Below are positions 1 through 8,746 of a stretch of DNA of 32,033 bases, piece by piece. Source of the stretch: JAHFUI01 sp041485905 (GTDB lineage: Bacteria; Acidobacteriota; Vicinamibacteria; Vicinamibacterales; CAVVIG01); assembly GCA_041485905.1 (NCBI GenBank), contig JBGPKK010000040.1, forward strand, positions 1-32,033, written 5' to 3'. The position numbers were made by a program, and so were the translations under genes. Under the pieces are notes generated by a model. It ran no database searches. It was not told the DNA's origin and saw nothing but the letters and a program-made list of their open reading frames with translations. Positions within the stretch are counted from its first letter, which is position 1, and every line of letters begins with the position of its first letter.

Positions 1-2879
1 CAGCCTTCGTAGATCGCCTCGGACGGCGTCTTGCCGTGCTGGCGTTCGGCGTCCAGCGCGAAGTCGATCTGCATGATGGCGTTCTTCTTCACCAGCCCGA
101 TGAGCATGATGAGCCCGACAAACGAGTAGATGTTCAGCTCGTTGCCGAACAGCCAGAGCGTGATCAGCGCCCCAAGGCCCGCAGAGGGGAGGCCCGACAT
201 GATCGTCAACGGATGGATGTAGCTCTCGTAGAGCGCACCGAGCACGATGTAGACCACCCCAATCGCGATAAACAGCAGCAGGCCCAGGTTCGTCATCGAC
301 TGCTGGAATACTCTGGCGGATCCCTCGAAGCTTGTCGTGATGGTGGCCGGCAGCAGGGCGTCGGCGACCCGCTTGACGTGCGCCGTCGCCGTCCCGAGCG
401 ACACGCCCGGCCGCAGTCCGAACGACACCGACACCGACGGCAGCTGCCCGGAATGGTTGATCGACTGTGGACCGACGGTTTCTTTGAACGAGACCACCGA
501 CTCGAGCGGCACGAGCGCGCCCGCGGGTGTCTTGAAGGCGATCTTCCGCAGCGAGTCGGCCTGCGTCTGATATTTCGGATCGAGCTCGAGCAATACCTTG
601 TATTGGGCCGTCGCGCCGTAAATCGTCGACGACCACTTCGGTCCGAGCCCGTCGTACAGAGCATTTTGGATCTGCGTCGCGTTCAGACCCACGGACGCCG
701 CTTTGTCGCGATCCATCACCAGGTTGATTCGCGGGCTCTTCATCTCGAGGTCGGTCGAGGGATCCTGCACCTCGCCCACCTGATCGGCGATGGCCTGCTC
801 CAGCAGTGGCGCCCATTTATAGAGCTCGTCGGTGTTCAGGCTCTGCAGCATGATGCTGTAGTTCTGGTTGCCCTGGCGCCCGCCGATCTGAATCGCCGAC
901 GGCACGTTGACGAACGCGCGGAAACCGGGGAATCGCAGCAACTGCGGTCTGATCATGCGCTGGGCGATCTGCGCGGCAGAGAGCGGCCGGGAGGCGCGCG
1001 GCGTCAACTGCACCATCAGGCGGCTGTTGCTGGCCTGACCTCCGCCGCCGTTGCCGCCGGCGCCCGACACGAACGACTCGACGTACGGGTTCTGGATGAC
1101 GAGTTTGGCCACATCCTCCGTCCAGCGGGTCATGTCGTAGTACGACGTCCCCTGCGCGGCCCGCAGGTTGACGAACAACGAGTCGTTGTCCTGATCGGGG
1201 ATGAATCCCTTGGGCACGACGTTGTACATCTGCAGGGTCGCGACGATCACCGCGACGAAGACGCCGAGCATCACGACGCGGTACCGCAGAACCAACCGGA
1301 GACTCCACCCGTAGCCACGCAGCAGCCCATCGAACGCCCGATCCATCAACCCGGCGAAGCCCTTCTTGGTGTGTACGACGCGCAAAAACCGGCTGCACAG
1401 CATCGGCGTGAGCGTCACCGACACGACACCCGAGATCAGCACGGCCGCCGTGATCGTTACCGCAAACTCGCGGAACAACCGGCCGAGAATTCCGCTCATG
1501 AAGAGGATCGGGATGAAGACGGCCGCCAGCGACGTGGTCATCGTGATGATCGTGAACCCGATCTCCCTGGAGCCTTTGAGCGCGGCGTCGAGCGGCGCCT
1601 CCCCGTTCTCGATATGGCGCACGATGTTCTCGAGCATCACGATCGCATCGTCGACGACGAAACCGATCGAGAGAATCAGCGCCATCATCGAGAGGTTGTT
1701 GAGGCTGAAATTCAGCGCCTGCATGACGGCGAACGTGCCGAGGATCGAGAAGGGCAGGGCGAGGGCCGGAATGAGCGTCGCGGAGCCATTGTGCAGGAAC
1801 ACGAAGATCACGCCCACGACGAGCACCAGCGTCACGAGCATCGTGATCTGGATGTCCGTGAACGCCTTGCGAATGTTTTTCGATCGATCCTGCCGCACCG
1901 ACAGGTGCACCGACGGCGGCAGCAGCGACTCGAACGCCGGCAGGAGCCGGCGGACCGCGTCGGTGACTTCGATGGTATTGGTCCCGGGCTGGCGCAACAC
2001 CTGCAGCGTGATCGCGCGCTGCACCCGCGGCTTTCCGTTCTCATCCTTCGAGTAAAACGAGCTCCCGTTGAACACGTTCTCGATGCTGTCGATGACGTTG
2101 GCGACCTGATCGAGCCGGACCGGCGCGCCGTCCCGGTAGCTGACCACAATCGGCCGGAACGCCGCGGCATTCATCAACTGCCCGCCCGCCTTGATGTTGT
2201 AGGTGGATGTCGGGCCGAACAGCTGTCCGGTCGGAATGTTGACGTTCCAGTTCTGCAGCGCCTGATCGATTTCGTTGATCCCGATATGCTGCGCGTGCAG
2301 CTTGTCCGGATCGATCTGCACGCGCACGGCGTACTTGGAGGCGCCCTGCACCTGCACCTGCGAGACGCCGTTCACCGTCGCGATACGCGGCGCGATCAAC
2401 GTCTCGGCGTAGTCGTCGAGGACCGACAGCGGCACCGTCGGCGAGGTCAGGTTGAGCTGCAGGATCGGTTCAGCGGCGGGATTCTGCCTCTTGAAGGAAG
2501 GCGGCGACGTCATCGTGGCCGGCAGCAGCGGCATGGCCGCCGCGATCGCCGTCTGCACGTCGACCGTCGCACTGTAGATGTCGCGATCCAGATCGAACTG
2601 CAGCGTGATCTGGCTGCTGCCGGTCCCGCTCTGCGACACCATCGAATCGACGCCGGCGATCGTCGTGAACTGCCGTTCCAGCGGGCTCGCCACCGCCGAC
2701 GCCATGGTGACCGGATCCCCGCCGGGCAGGCCGGCCTGCACGTTGATCGTCGGATAATCTACCTGCGGCAGATCGCTGATCGGCAGCGCGCGGTAGGCGA
2801 CGACGCCGAACAGCGCGATCGCGGCCATCAGCAGGCTCGTCGCGATCGGGCGTCTGATGAAAATCTCGGAGATGTTCAT
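1..2879 (-). CDS. RND efflux pump inner-membrane permease (HAE1/MdtB-C type), 3' end cut by window
   Basis: Proton-driven inner-membrane drug/metabolite exporter that works as a trimer with a periplasmic adaptor and a TolC-type channel. About 959 codons are present; the frame is open at base 1, so roughly the last 80-100 residues (final membrane helices) lie outside. The N-terminus starts with MNISEIFIRRPIATSLLM, the typical first RND helix, and ATG at 2879 is 15 nt after the stop of the adaptor gene, which supports both the start and co-transcription. The proton-relay pair Asp410-Asp411 is visible in GFVVDDAIVMLENI (TM4), followed by the SLTPMLCSRF stretch of TM6. The last visible residues, GKTPSEAIYEG, match the conserved loop before TM11. 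It is a diverged paralogue of the permease at 4334-7501. The substrate cannot be read from sequence; the MdtB/C resemblance suggests drug or bile-salt-like compounds, but this is weak. Confidence 0.95.
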   Translation of the reverse strand, partial: MNISEIFIRRPIATSLLMAAIALFGVVAYRALPISDLPQVDYPTINVQAGLPGGDPVTMASAVASPLERQFTTIAGVDSMVSQSGTGSSQITLQFDLDRDIYSATVDVQTAIAAAMPLLPATMTSPPSFKRQNPAAEPILQLNLTSPTVPLSVLDDYAETLIAPRIATVNGVSQVQVQGASKYAVRVQIDPDKLHAQHIGINEIDQALQNWNVNIPTGQLFGPTSTYNIKAGGQLMNAAAFRPIVVSYRDGAPVRLDQVANVIDSIENVFNGSSFYSKDENGKPRVQRAITLQVLRQPGTNTIEVTDAVRRLLPAFESLLPPSVHLSVRQDRSKNIRKAFTDIQITMLVTLVLVVGVIFVFLHNGSATLIPALALPFSILGTFAVMQALNFSLNNLSMMALILSIGFVVDDAIVMLENIVRHIENGEAPLDAALKGSREIGFTIITMTTSLAAVFIPILFMSGILGRLFREFAVTITAAVLISGVVSVTLTPMLCSRFLRVVHTKKGFAGLMDRAFDGLLRGYGWSLRLVLRYRVVMLGVFVAVIVATLQMYNVVPKGFIPDQDNDSLFVNLRAAQGTSYYDMTRWTEDVAKLVIQNPYVESFVSGAGGNGGGGQASNSRLMVQLTPRASRPLSAAQIAQRMIRPQLLRFPGFRAFVNVPSAIQIGGRQGNQNYSIMLQSLNTDELYKWAPLLEQAIADQVGEVQDPSTDLEMKSPRINLVMDRDKAASVGLNATQIQNALYDGLGPKWSSTIYGATAQYKVLLELDPKYQTQADSLRKIAFKTPAGALVPLESVVSFKETVGPQSINHSGQLPSVSVSFGLRPGVSLGTATAHVKRVADALLPATITTSFEGSARVFQQSMTNLGLLLFIAIGVVYIVLGALYESYIHPLTIMSGLPSAGLGALITLWLFGNELNIYSFVGLIMLIGLVKKNAIMQIDFALDAERQHGKTPSEAIYEG

Positions 2880-2894
2880 GGCACCGTCACGAGG

Positions 2895-4184
2895 CTACTG
2901 CTGTTGCCGACCCCGGCCGCCGCGTCCGCCACGGCCGCCGCGTCCCCCCCGCCCGCCGGTCTGGTCGCCGCCGCGTCCGGTCTGGACGAGCGTCCCCGGT
3001 TCGAGCCTCAGTTGCCCTTCCGTCACGATCGTCTCGCCCGGCGCGAGGCCCTTGTCGATGACGACGTCTTCGCCCGTGCGCTGGCCGGGCGTGATCGTCC
3101 GCTGCTCGACGGTCGAATCGGACTTGACGACGAACACGTACTGCCCGTCCTGGCCCGTTTGCACCGCCTGGCCGGGGACCACGACGGCCTGCGACAGCGT
3201 CGCCAGGCGCAGGTTGACGCGCGTGAACTGGCCCGGCCAGAGCGATCGGTCGGCGTTGGCGAAGGTCGCCTTCAACTTGATCGTGTCGGTCGTGGAGTCG
3301 ACGGCATTGTCCACGAAGGTGAGCAGCCCGGTCGCGACGTGCCCCTCGGCGTCCTGTGGTGTGGCGCTCACGGCTAACTTGTCGTCCACCATGTGGCGCT
3401 TGATCGTCGGCAGGTGCACGGCGGGAACCGAGAAGGTCACGTAGGCGGGCTGAATCTGCGCGATCGTCATCAGTTCGGTCGAGTTCGCAGTCACGAGGTT
3501 GCCGGCTTTGATGGCCAGGTTTCCTGTGCGGCCGTCCAGCGGCGACCGGATGATCGTGTAACTGAGCGCCACCTTCGCGTTGTCTACCGTCGCCTGCTGC
3601 GCGACCAGTTGCGCACGGGCGCTTTCGATGGACGCTTTGTCGGCCTTCACCGTGGCCGCATTGGCGTCGGCCGAGGCGCGCGTCTGCTGCGCCTGATCTT
3701 TCGAAATGATGCCGCGCTCGTTCAGCAGGGCCTGCCGTTCGGCGGTGAGCTGCGCGAACTCGGCGTTGGCGGCGTCGCGGGCGAGTTGCGCCTCCGCCTG
3801 ACTGAGCAACGCTTCATCGCGCTTGAAGTTCGCCAGGGCCTGTTCGAGCTGCGCCTGGAACGAGCGCGGATCGATCGAGAACAGATGCTCGCCCTTCTTG
3901 ACGAAGTCGCCTTCGTGAAACCGCACCTCGGTCAACTGACCGGTGACCTGCGATCGCACGCTGACGCTCGTATACGCCTCGACGTTGCCAATGCCTTCGA
4001 TGTCGACCGGTACGTCCTTCTGGGTGACGGTCGCGGTGACGACGGGCACGGCGCCGCCGGCGTCACCCCCGCGGCCGCCGCGGCCACCCCGGCCGCCGCC
4101 TGATGCGGCCGACGTGCCACTGGTACAGGCCGCGCCCCCGGCAAGCAGGACACAACAGACAAGAAGTGCCGCGATTCGGTGCAC
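2895..4184 (-). CDS. RND periplasmic adaptor (membrane fusion protein, MdtA/AcrA-like) lipoprotein
   Basis: HlyD-family adaptor of 429 residues that links the permease at 1-2879 to an outer-membrane channel. The start is a GTG at 4184 with GGAG 9 nt upstream. A lipoprotein-type signal follows (ALLVCCVLLAGGAAC, lipobox LAGGAAC). Then comes the first biotinyl-lipoyl half (VSVRSQVTGQLTEVRFHEGD), a long helical hairpin rich in Ala/Gln/Glu, the second lipoyl half (IIRSPLDGRTGNLAIKAGN), a beta-barrel and the membrane-proximal domain with PGQAVQTGQDGQYVFVV. Odd feature: RGG tripeptide runs directly after the lipid anchor and again in the last ~25 residues. The permease follows after 15 nt, so the two form a transcriptional pair. 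Assignment to the family is secure; the partner pump is inferred from adjacency. Confidence 0.95.
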   Translation of the reverse strand: MHRIAALLVCCVLLAGGAACTSGTSAASGGGRGGRGGRGGDAGGAVPVVTATVTQKDVPVDIEGIGNVEAYTSVSVRSQVTGQLTEVRFHEGDFVKKGEHLFSIDPRSFQAQLEQALANFKRDEALLSQAEAQLARDAANAEFAQLTAERQALLNERGIISKDQAQQTRASADANAATVKADKASIESARAQLVAQQATVDNAKVALSYTIIRSPLDGRTGNLAIKAGNLVTANSTELMTIAQIQPAYVTFSVPAVHLPTIKRHMVDDKLAVSATPQDAEGHVATGLLTFVDNAVDSTTDTIKLKATFANADRSLWPGQFTRVNLRLATLSQAVVVPGQAVQTGQDGQYVFVVKSDSTVEQRTITPGQRTGEDVVIDKGLAPGETIVTEGQLRLEPGTLVQTGRGGDQTGGRGGRGGRGGRGGRGRQQQ

Positions 4185-4254
4185 GAAGGTAATCTCCAGG
4201 AGAAATCGGGTACGAGTGGAATGTTGTCCCGAAGAGTATTACGCGCGACGAAGG

Positions 4255-4302
4255 GTGCGCATTTACGCGAACTTGCGGCCCTTAGGGACGCTTAATGCGC
4301 AC
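4255..4302. promoter_or_regulatory. 9-bp perfect inverted repeat in the gap between the two RND operons
   Basis: The 149-nt gap between the upstream permease stop (4334) and the downstream adaptor start (4184) carries GTGCGCATT at 4255-4263 and its exact reverse complement AATGCGCAC at 4294-4302, separated by 30 nt. There is no U-run behind it, so it does not look like an intrinsic terminator. It could be an operator or a cruciform in the leader of the second adaptor-permease pair. No convincing -35/-10 pair was found here; TAATACT on the minus strand near 4238 is a possible -10 without a good -35. Function unknown. Confidence 0.35.
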
Positions 4303-4333
4303 TCCATTATGGTTTCTTGATGCGAAGCACCGT

Positions 4334-7300
4334 TCAGGGCTGTCCCCGGCCTTCTCCGGCGCTCTGCAAAGCGATGGGGACGTCCGCCGGCGAGTAGCCG
4401 CCGGGTTGTGCCGTGGCGGGCGCGGTCCGTCGTCTGGCCAGCCACTGGCGGCCGCCTTCGATGTACGTGTAGTACACCGGCGTGATGTAGAGCGTCAGCA
4501 ACTGCGAGACGAGCAGGCCGCCGACGACGGCAAGGCCCAACGGCCGCCGCGATTCCGCGCCTGCACCAAACCCCAACGCAATCGGCAGCGTGCCAACGAG
4601 CGCCGCCATGGTCGTCATCATGATCGGCCGGAACCGCACGAGGCAGGCCTCGTGGATCGCCTCGGTCGGCGACTTCCCGTGCTGGCGCTGCGCCACGATT
4701 GCGAAGTCCACCATCATGATGCCGTTCTTCTTCACGAGGCCGACGAGCATGATGATGCCGACGAAGGCATACAGACTGAGCTCGGTCTTGAAGATCAACA
4801 GCGTCAGGAGCGCACCGAAACCCGCCGACGGCAGGCCCGACAGAATCGTGAGCGGGTGCGTGAAGCTTTCGTACAACACGCCCAGCACGATGTAGATCAC
4901 GATGATGGCGGCTAAGAGGATCACGCCAAGGCCCTGCAAGGAGTCCTGGAACGCCTGCGCGGCACCCTGGAACGTGGTGGCCACGGTCGACGGCAAGGTC
5001 GAAGCCGCAAGGCTTTGAATGGCATCGACGGCATCGCCGAGCGCGTACCCGGGCTTCAGGTTGAAGGAAATTGTTGCCGCAGGGAGCTGACCGAAATGGC
5101 TGACCGATAACGGCCCGACATCAGTCTTCAGTCGGGCGACTGCCTCGAGCGGAATCAGGCGACCCGCATTCGAACGGACATACAGCAGCGACATGGCTGC
5201 CGGATCGTTCTGAAATTGCGGTGCCACCTGCAGGATGACCTGGTATTGATTGTTCGGCGCGTAAATTTGCGAAACCTGTCGCGTGCCGTAGGCGTTGTAC
5301 AACGCATTTTCGACCTGGTTCGCCGTGAGCCCCAACGCCGAGACCTTGTTGCGGTCCATATCGACCGTGACTTGAGGATTTCTCAGCAACAGGTCACTGC
5401 TGACGTCCTCCAGCCCCTGCACCTGCCGAATCTTTTCCTCCATGATCGGAGCGTATTTGTACAGCTCGGCCGTGTCGGTGTCCTGTAGCGTGAACTGATA
5501 CAGTGCGCGCTGGCCGCCCTGTCCTGCGCCAAGATTGATGGGCGGCTGATTGGTCATGAACGCTCGGATACCGGGAATCTGCGCGACCTTTGGCCGTAGC
5601 TCCGCGATGGCCTGGTCAACCGACATCGTCCGCCGGTCGCGCGGCTTCAACTCGACCCAGACGCGGCCGGTATTCAACGCGCTGGCACTGTTGCCAATCG
5701 CGCCAACCATGACGTTGGTGCTGGCCACGTTCGGATCCTTCGTGAGGATGTCGGCGACCTGCAGCTGGTGGCGCACCATGTCATCGAAGTTGATTCCCTG
5801 CGCCGCTTCCGTGTTGACCATGAACCGGCCCTGATCCTCGCTCGGGAGGAACCCCTTCGGCACGACGGTGAACAGGTACGCCGTGCCCCCGAGCAACGCG
5901 ATCGACACCGCCATCGTCACGAGGCCATGACGCAGGGTCAGTCGCAGCGACCAATCGTACAGACGCAGCCAGCCGTCGAACATCACTTCGAAGGCGTTGT
6001 AGAACCAGCCGTGACGTTGACTGTGCGGTGGCTTCAGAAACCGGCTGCACAGCATCGGCGTCAGGCTGATCGACACAAATCCCGAGACCAGAATCGCGAC
6101 GCCGATGGTGACCGAGAACTCGTGCAGCAGCCGGCCGACGATGCCGCCCATAAAGAGCACCGGGATGAACACCGCGGCGAGCGACAGCGTCATGGAGAGG
6201 ATGGTGAAGGAGACTTCCTTCGAGGCATCGAACGCCGCCTCCATCGGCGTCTTGCCCATTTCCATGTGCCGGACGATGTTTTCGAGCATCACGATCGCGT
6301 CGTCGACGACAAAGCCGACCGACAACGTGAGCGCCATGAGCGACAGGTTGTCGAGGCTGTACCCGAGGAGGTACATAACCATGAAGGTGCCGACGAGCGA
6401 TGCGGGCAGCGCCAGACTGGGAATGAGGGTCGCAGAAACGTTCCGCAGGAACAGGAAGATCACCAGCACGACCAGCGCGACCGTAATCATGAGCGTCAGC
6501 TTGACGTCGTGAACCGACTCACGAATGGTCTCCGAACGGTCCTGGCGAATATCCAACGCGGCGGCGGCGGGCAGCTGAGCCCTGATGGTCGGCAACAAGG
6601 CCTTGATGCGATCGACCACCTCGACGACGTTCGTGCCCGGCTGCTTGCGGACCGAGAGCAGCACGCAGCGCTCGCCCCGTTGCCAGACCGCCGACCTGTC
6701 GTTCTCGACGCCGTCGTAGACGTGCGCCACCTCCTCGAGCCGCACCGGATTGCCGTTGCGATACGCCACGATCGTGGGGCCGAACGCGGAAGCGCGCATC
6801 AACTGCCCGTTGGTCTGCACGACAAACGTTTTCTGGCCGTAGATCGTTCCGGTGGGCAGGTTCGAGTTCGCGGTCGTAATCGCGCTGGCCACATCGTCGA
6901 TGCCGATCGAGCGCGCCGCGAGCTCACGCGGATCGACGTCCACACGGACGGCGTACTTCTGGGATCCGAACACGTCGACCGACGCGACGCCTGAAAGCAT
7001 TGAAATCCGCTGCGCGATGGTCTGCTGCGCGTATTCATCGATCAGCGACATCGGTAGGGTCGCGGACCGAAGGACGAGCAAGATCGTCGACTGATCGCCG
7101 GGATTGGATTTCTGATACGACGGCGGCGCCGGCATCTGCGGCGGCAGCTGGCGGGACGCACGCCCGATCATCGCCTGCACGTCCTGCGCGGCTGCGTCGA
7201 TGTTGCGGCTCAAATCAAATTGCAGCGTGATATTGGTCGAGCCCTGCTGGCTCACTGAGTTGATGTTGGTCAGCCCGGCAATCGACGCGAATTGCTTCTC

Positions 7301-7501
7301 GAGCGGCAGCGCTACCGTGGAGGCCATCGTCTCGGGACTCGCTCCGGGCAGCGACGCGTTGACCTGAATCGTGGGAAAGTCGATGGTCGGCAAATCGGAG
7401 ACCGGCAGCGTGCGGTACGCCATCGTGCCGAACACGAGGATGCCCAGCATGATCAGCGTCGTGGTGACCGGTCGCGTGATGAAGAGTGCGGAAAGATTCA
7501 T
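4334..7501 (-). CDS. RND efflux pump inner-membrane permease (HAE1/MdtB-C type)
   Basis: Complete RND transporter of 1055 residues, the normal length for the AcrB/MdtB family. ATG at 7501 overlaps the TGA of the adaptor gene (ATGA), which fixes the start; the longer open frame upstream is only an antisense-like extension through the adaptor. It begins MNLSALFITRPVTTTLIMLG (TM1). Two large periplasmic porter/docking regions follow TM1 and TM7. The proton-relay pair is Asp400-Asp401 in GFVVDDAIVMLENIVRHME, and SLTPMLCSRFL marks TM6. The late GLVKKNGIMMVDFAI and VRFRPIMMTTMAALVGTLP motifs are present, so the protein is intact. It pairs with the adaptor at 7498-8652 and presumably uses the TolC-like channel at 12770-14506. 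It differs from the neighbouring permease throughout, so this is an old duplication or two separate acquisitions. Substrate unknown. Confidence 0.97.
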   Translation of the reverse strand: MNLSALFITRPVTTTLIMLGILVFGTMAYRTLPVSDLPTIDFPTIQVNASLPGASPETMASTVALPLEKQFASIAGLTNINSVSQQGSTNITLQFDLSRNIDAAAQDVQAMIGRASRQLPPQMPAPPSYQKSNPGDQSTILLVLRSATLPMSLIDEYAQQTIAQRISMLSGVASVDVFGSQKYAVRVDVDPRELAARSIGIDDVASAITTANSNLPTGTIYGQKTFVVQTNGQLMRASAFGPTIVAYRNGNPVRLEEVAHVYDGVENDRSAVWQRGERCVLLSVRKQPGTNVVEVVDRIKALLPTIRAQLPAAAALDIRQDRSETIRESVHDVKLTLMITVALVVLVIFLFLRNVSATLIPSLALPASLVGTFMVMYLLGYSLDNLSLMALTLSVGFVVDDAIVMLENIVRHMEMGKTPMEAAFDASKEVSFTILSMTLSLAAVFIPVLFMGGIVGRLLHEFSVTIGVAILVSGFVSISLTPMLCSRFLKPPHSQRHGWFYNAFEVMFDGWLRLYDWSLRLTLRHGLVTMAVSIALLGGTAYLFTVVPKGFLPSEDQGRFMVNTEAAQGINFDDMVRHQLQVADILTKDPNVASTNVMVGAIGNSASALNTGRVWVELKPRDRRTMSVDQAIAELRPKVAQIPGIRAFMTNQPPINLGAGQGGQRALYQFTLQDTDTAELYKYAPIMEEKIRQVQGLEDVSSDLLLRNPQVTVDMDRNKVSALGLTANQVENALYNAYGTRQVSQIYAPNNQYQVILQVAPQFQNDPAAMSLLYVRSNAGRLIPLEAVARLKTDVGPLSVSHFGQLPAATISFNLKPGYALGDAVDAIQSLAASTLPSTVATTFQGAAQAFQDSLQGLGVILLAAIIVIYIVLGVLYESFTHPLTILSGLPSAGFGALLTLLIFKTELSLYAFVGIIMLVGLVKKNGIMMVDFAIVAQRQHGKSPTEAIHEACLVRFRPIMMTTMAALVGTLPIALGFGAGAESRRPLGLAVVGGLLVSQLLTLYITPVYYTYIEGGRQWLARRRTAPATAQPGGYSPADVPIALQSAGEGRGQP

Positions 7502-8652
7502 GGCCCCACCTTCGGGGCGTCTTCCCCTTTGATGCTGACCCGGCTGCCCGCCACCAAACGCAAATGCCCGTCCGTCACGACAGTTTCGGCGATCTTGAGC
7601 CCGCTCTTGACGACTGTTTCCTCGCCTCTCGTGCGCTCGACCACAACCGGGCGGTATTCGACCGAGCGGTCCGCTCGGACCACGAACACGTACTGGCCCT
7701 GCTGGCCGACCTGGACGGCCGCCGACGGCACGACGATGGCCGCCGGGTCGTCGGTGAGCGCGACCGTCACGTTGACGAACTGTCCCGGCCACAACCGGCG
7801 GTCTTGGTTCGGGAACGTCGCCTTGATTCTGATCGTGCCTGTCGTCTGATCCACGTTGTTGTCGACGAACGTGATGTGCCCGCGCGGCGAGGGCCGATCC
7901 TCGGTCGGAGATTGGGCCTCCACGCTGAGCGAGCCGAGGGCCATGTAGCGCTTCAGCTCGGGCAGCCTGGATTCGGGAATCGCGAACGAGACGTAGATCG
8001 GGACGACCTGGTTGATGACGACGAGCGGGACCGTGTCGTTGGCGCGGACCAGGTTCCCTTCATGCACCATCAGGGCGCCGGTCCGACCCGATAGTTGCGC
8101 GTTGATCGTCGCATACTGCATTTGCACTTTGGCGTTCTCGATCGCCGCCCGATCCGCTTCGACCGTCGCCGTCAGCGCCGCCGCGCCGCTGCGGGTCGTA
8201 TCGACCTGCTCGCGCGTCGCGATGCCGCGTTCAGCCAAATCCTGATATCGCTTGGCTTGAGACTCCGCGTTCTCGGCTTGCGCGACGTCGCGTACCAGGT
8301 TCGCCTGCGCCTGCTGCAGCGCCGCCTCGAGCGGACGGCGATCAAGCGAGAAAAGCGGCTGGCCCTGCGTGACGTCGTCGCCTTCCTTGAAGGCGACGGA
8401 CGTGAGCTGGCCCGTGATCTGCGCGTGGACCGACACCGTGGAGTAGGCCTCCGCCGAGCCGATGACGCGGATCTCGATCGGCATCGATTTCCGGACCACC
8501 GTCCCGATGGTCACCGGCACAGCCGTCTGCGCCTGGCCGCGGCCGCCGGCCGGCTGCGCGGTGTTCGACGCTTCGCCGCCCGAACAGCCCACGAAGGCCG
8601 AAGATGCCGCGGTAAGGGACAAACCCAGGACGAGAAGATATGGGGCGCGCAT
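7498..8652 (-). CDS. RND periplasmic adaptor (membrane fusion protein) lipoprotein
   Basis: HlyD/AcrA-family adaptor of 384 residues. The N-terminus (MRAPYLLVLGLSLTAASSAFVGCSGG) is a lipoprotein signal with the lipid cysteine in FVGC. A short Gly/Arg/Gln linker leads to the first lipoyl half (VSVHAQITGQLTSVAFKEGD), a coiled-coil hairpin (residues ~110-165, many Ala/Gln/Arg), the second lipoyl half (INAQLSGRTGALMVHEGN), then a beta-barrel and a membrane-proximal domain (VPSAAVQVGQQGQYVFVV). The TGA stop overlaps the ATG of the permease at 7501, so translation of the pair is probably coupled. No clear ribosome binding site is seen upstream of ATG 8652. It is paralogous to the adaptor at 2895-4184, with nearly the same domain order but without the RGG tail. 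Confidence 0.95.
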   Translation of the reverse strand: MRAPYLLVLGLSLTAASSAFVGCSGGEASNTAQPAGGRGQAQTAVPVTIGTVVRKSMPIEIRVIGSAEAYSTVSVHAQITGQLTSVAFKEGDDVTQGQPLFSLDRRPLEAALQQAQANLVRDVAQAENAESQAKRYQDLAERGIATREQVDTTRSGAAALTATVEADRAAIENAKVQMQYATINAQLSGRTGALMVHEGNLVRANDTVPLVVINQVVPIYVSFAIPESRLPELKRYMALGSLSVEAQSPTEDRPSPRGHITFVDNNVDQTTGTIRIKATFPNQDRRLWPGQFVNVTVALTDDPAAIVVPSAAVQVGQQGQYVFVVRADRSVEYRPVVVERTRGEETVVKSGLKIAETVVTDGHLRLVAGSRVSIKGEDAPKVGP

Positions 8653-8670
8653 GAATGCGAACGGTCTTTA

Positions 8671-8701
8671 AGTATACAGGGCCGCTTGGTCAGCAGCCCT
8701 G
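8671..8701 (-). promoter_or_regulatory. possible -10 element and hairpin upstream of the first RND adaptor
   Basis: In the 94-nt gap between the MacB-like permease stop and the adaptor ATG (8652), the minus strand has TATACT (complement of 8671-8676) just downstream of a 6-bp stem, CAGGGC (8677-8682) and GCCCTG (8696-8701). No good -35 lies 17 nt upstream. If the -10 is real, the transcript would start about 10-15 nt before the ATG, a very short leader, consistent with the absence of a Shine-Dalgarno. It could equally be read-through from the upstream ABC genes with an unimportant stem. Confidence 0.25.
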
Positions 8702-8746
8702 GTCGTTACCTGAGTACCGGCTGTGTTCGATGTCCTTATTGCTTCA

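Noticed and set aside
36..3377. 1113-codon open frame on the plus strand opposite the RND genes
   Set aside because: It is antisense to a clear RND permease and adaptor; the translation is Arg/His/Asp-rich low-information sequence without domains, a typical GC-rich shadow.
7502..7792. 97-residue N-terminal extension of the RND permease
   Set aside because: It reads through the adaptor gene in a second frame; the ATGA overlap at 7498-7501 and the MNLSALFITRP start fix the true N-terminus.
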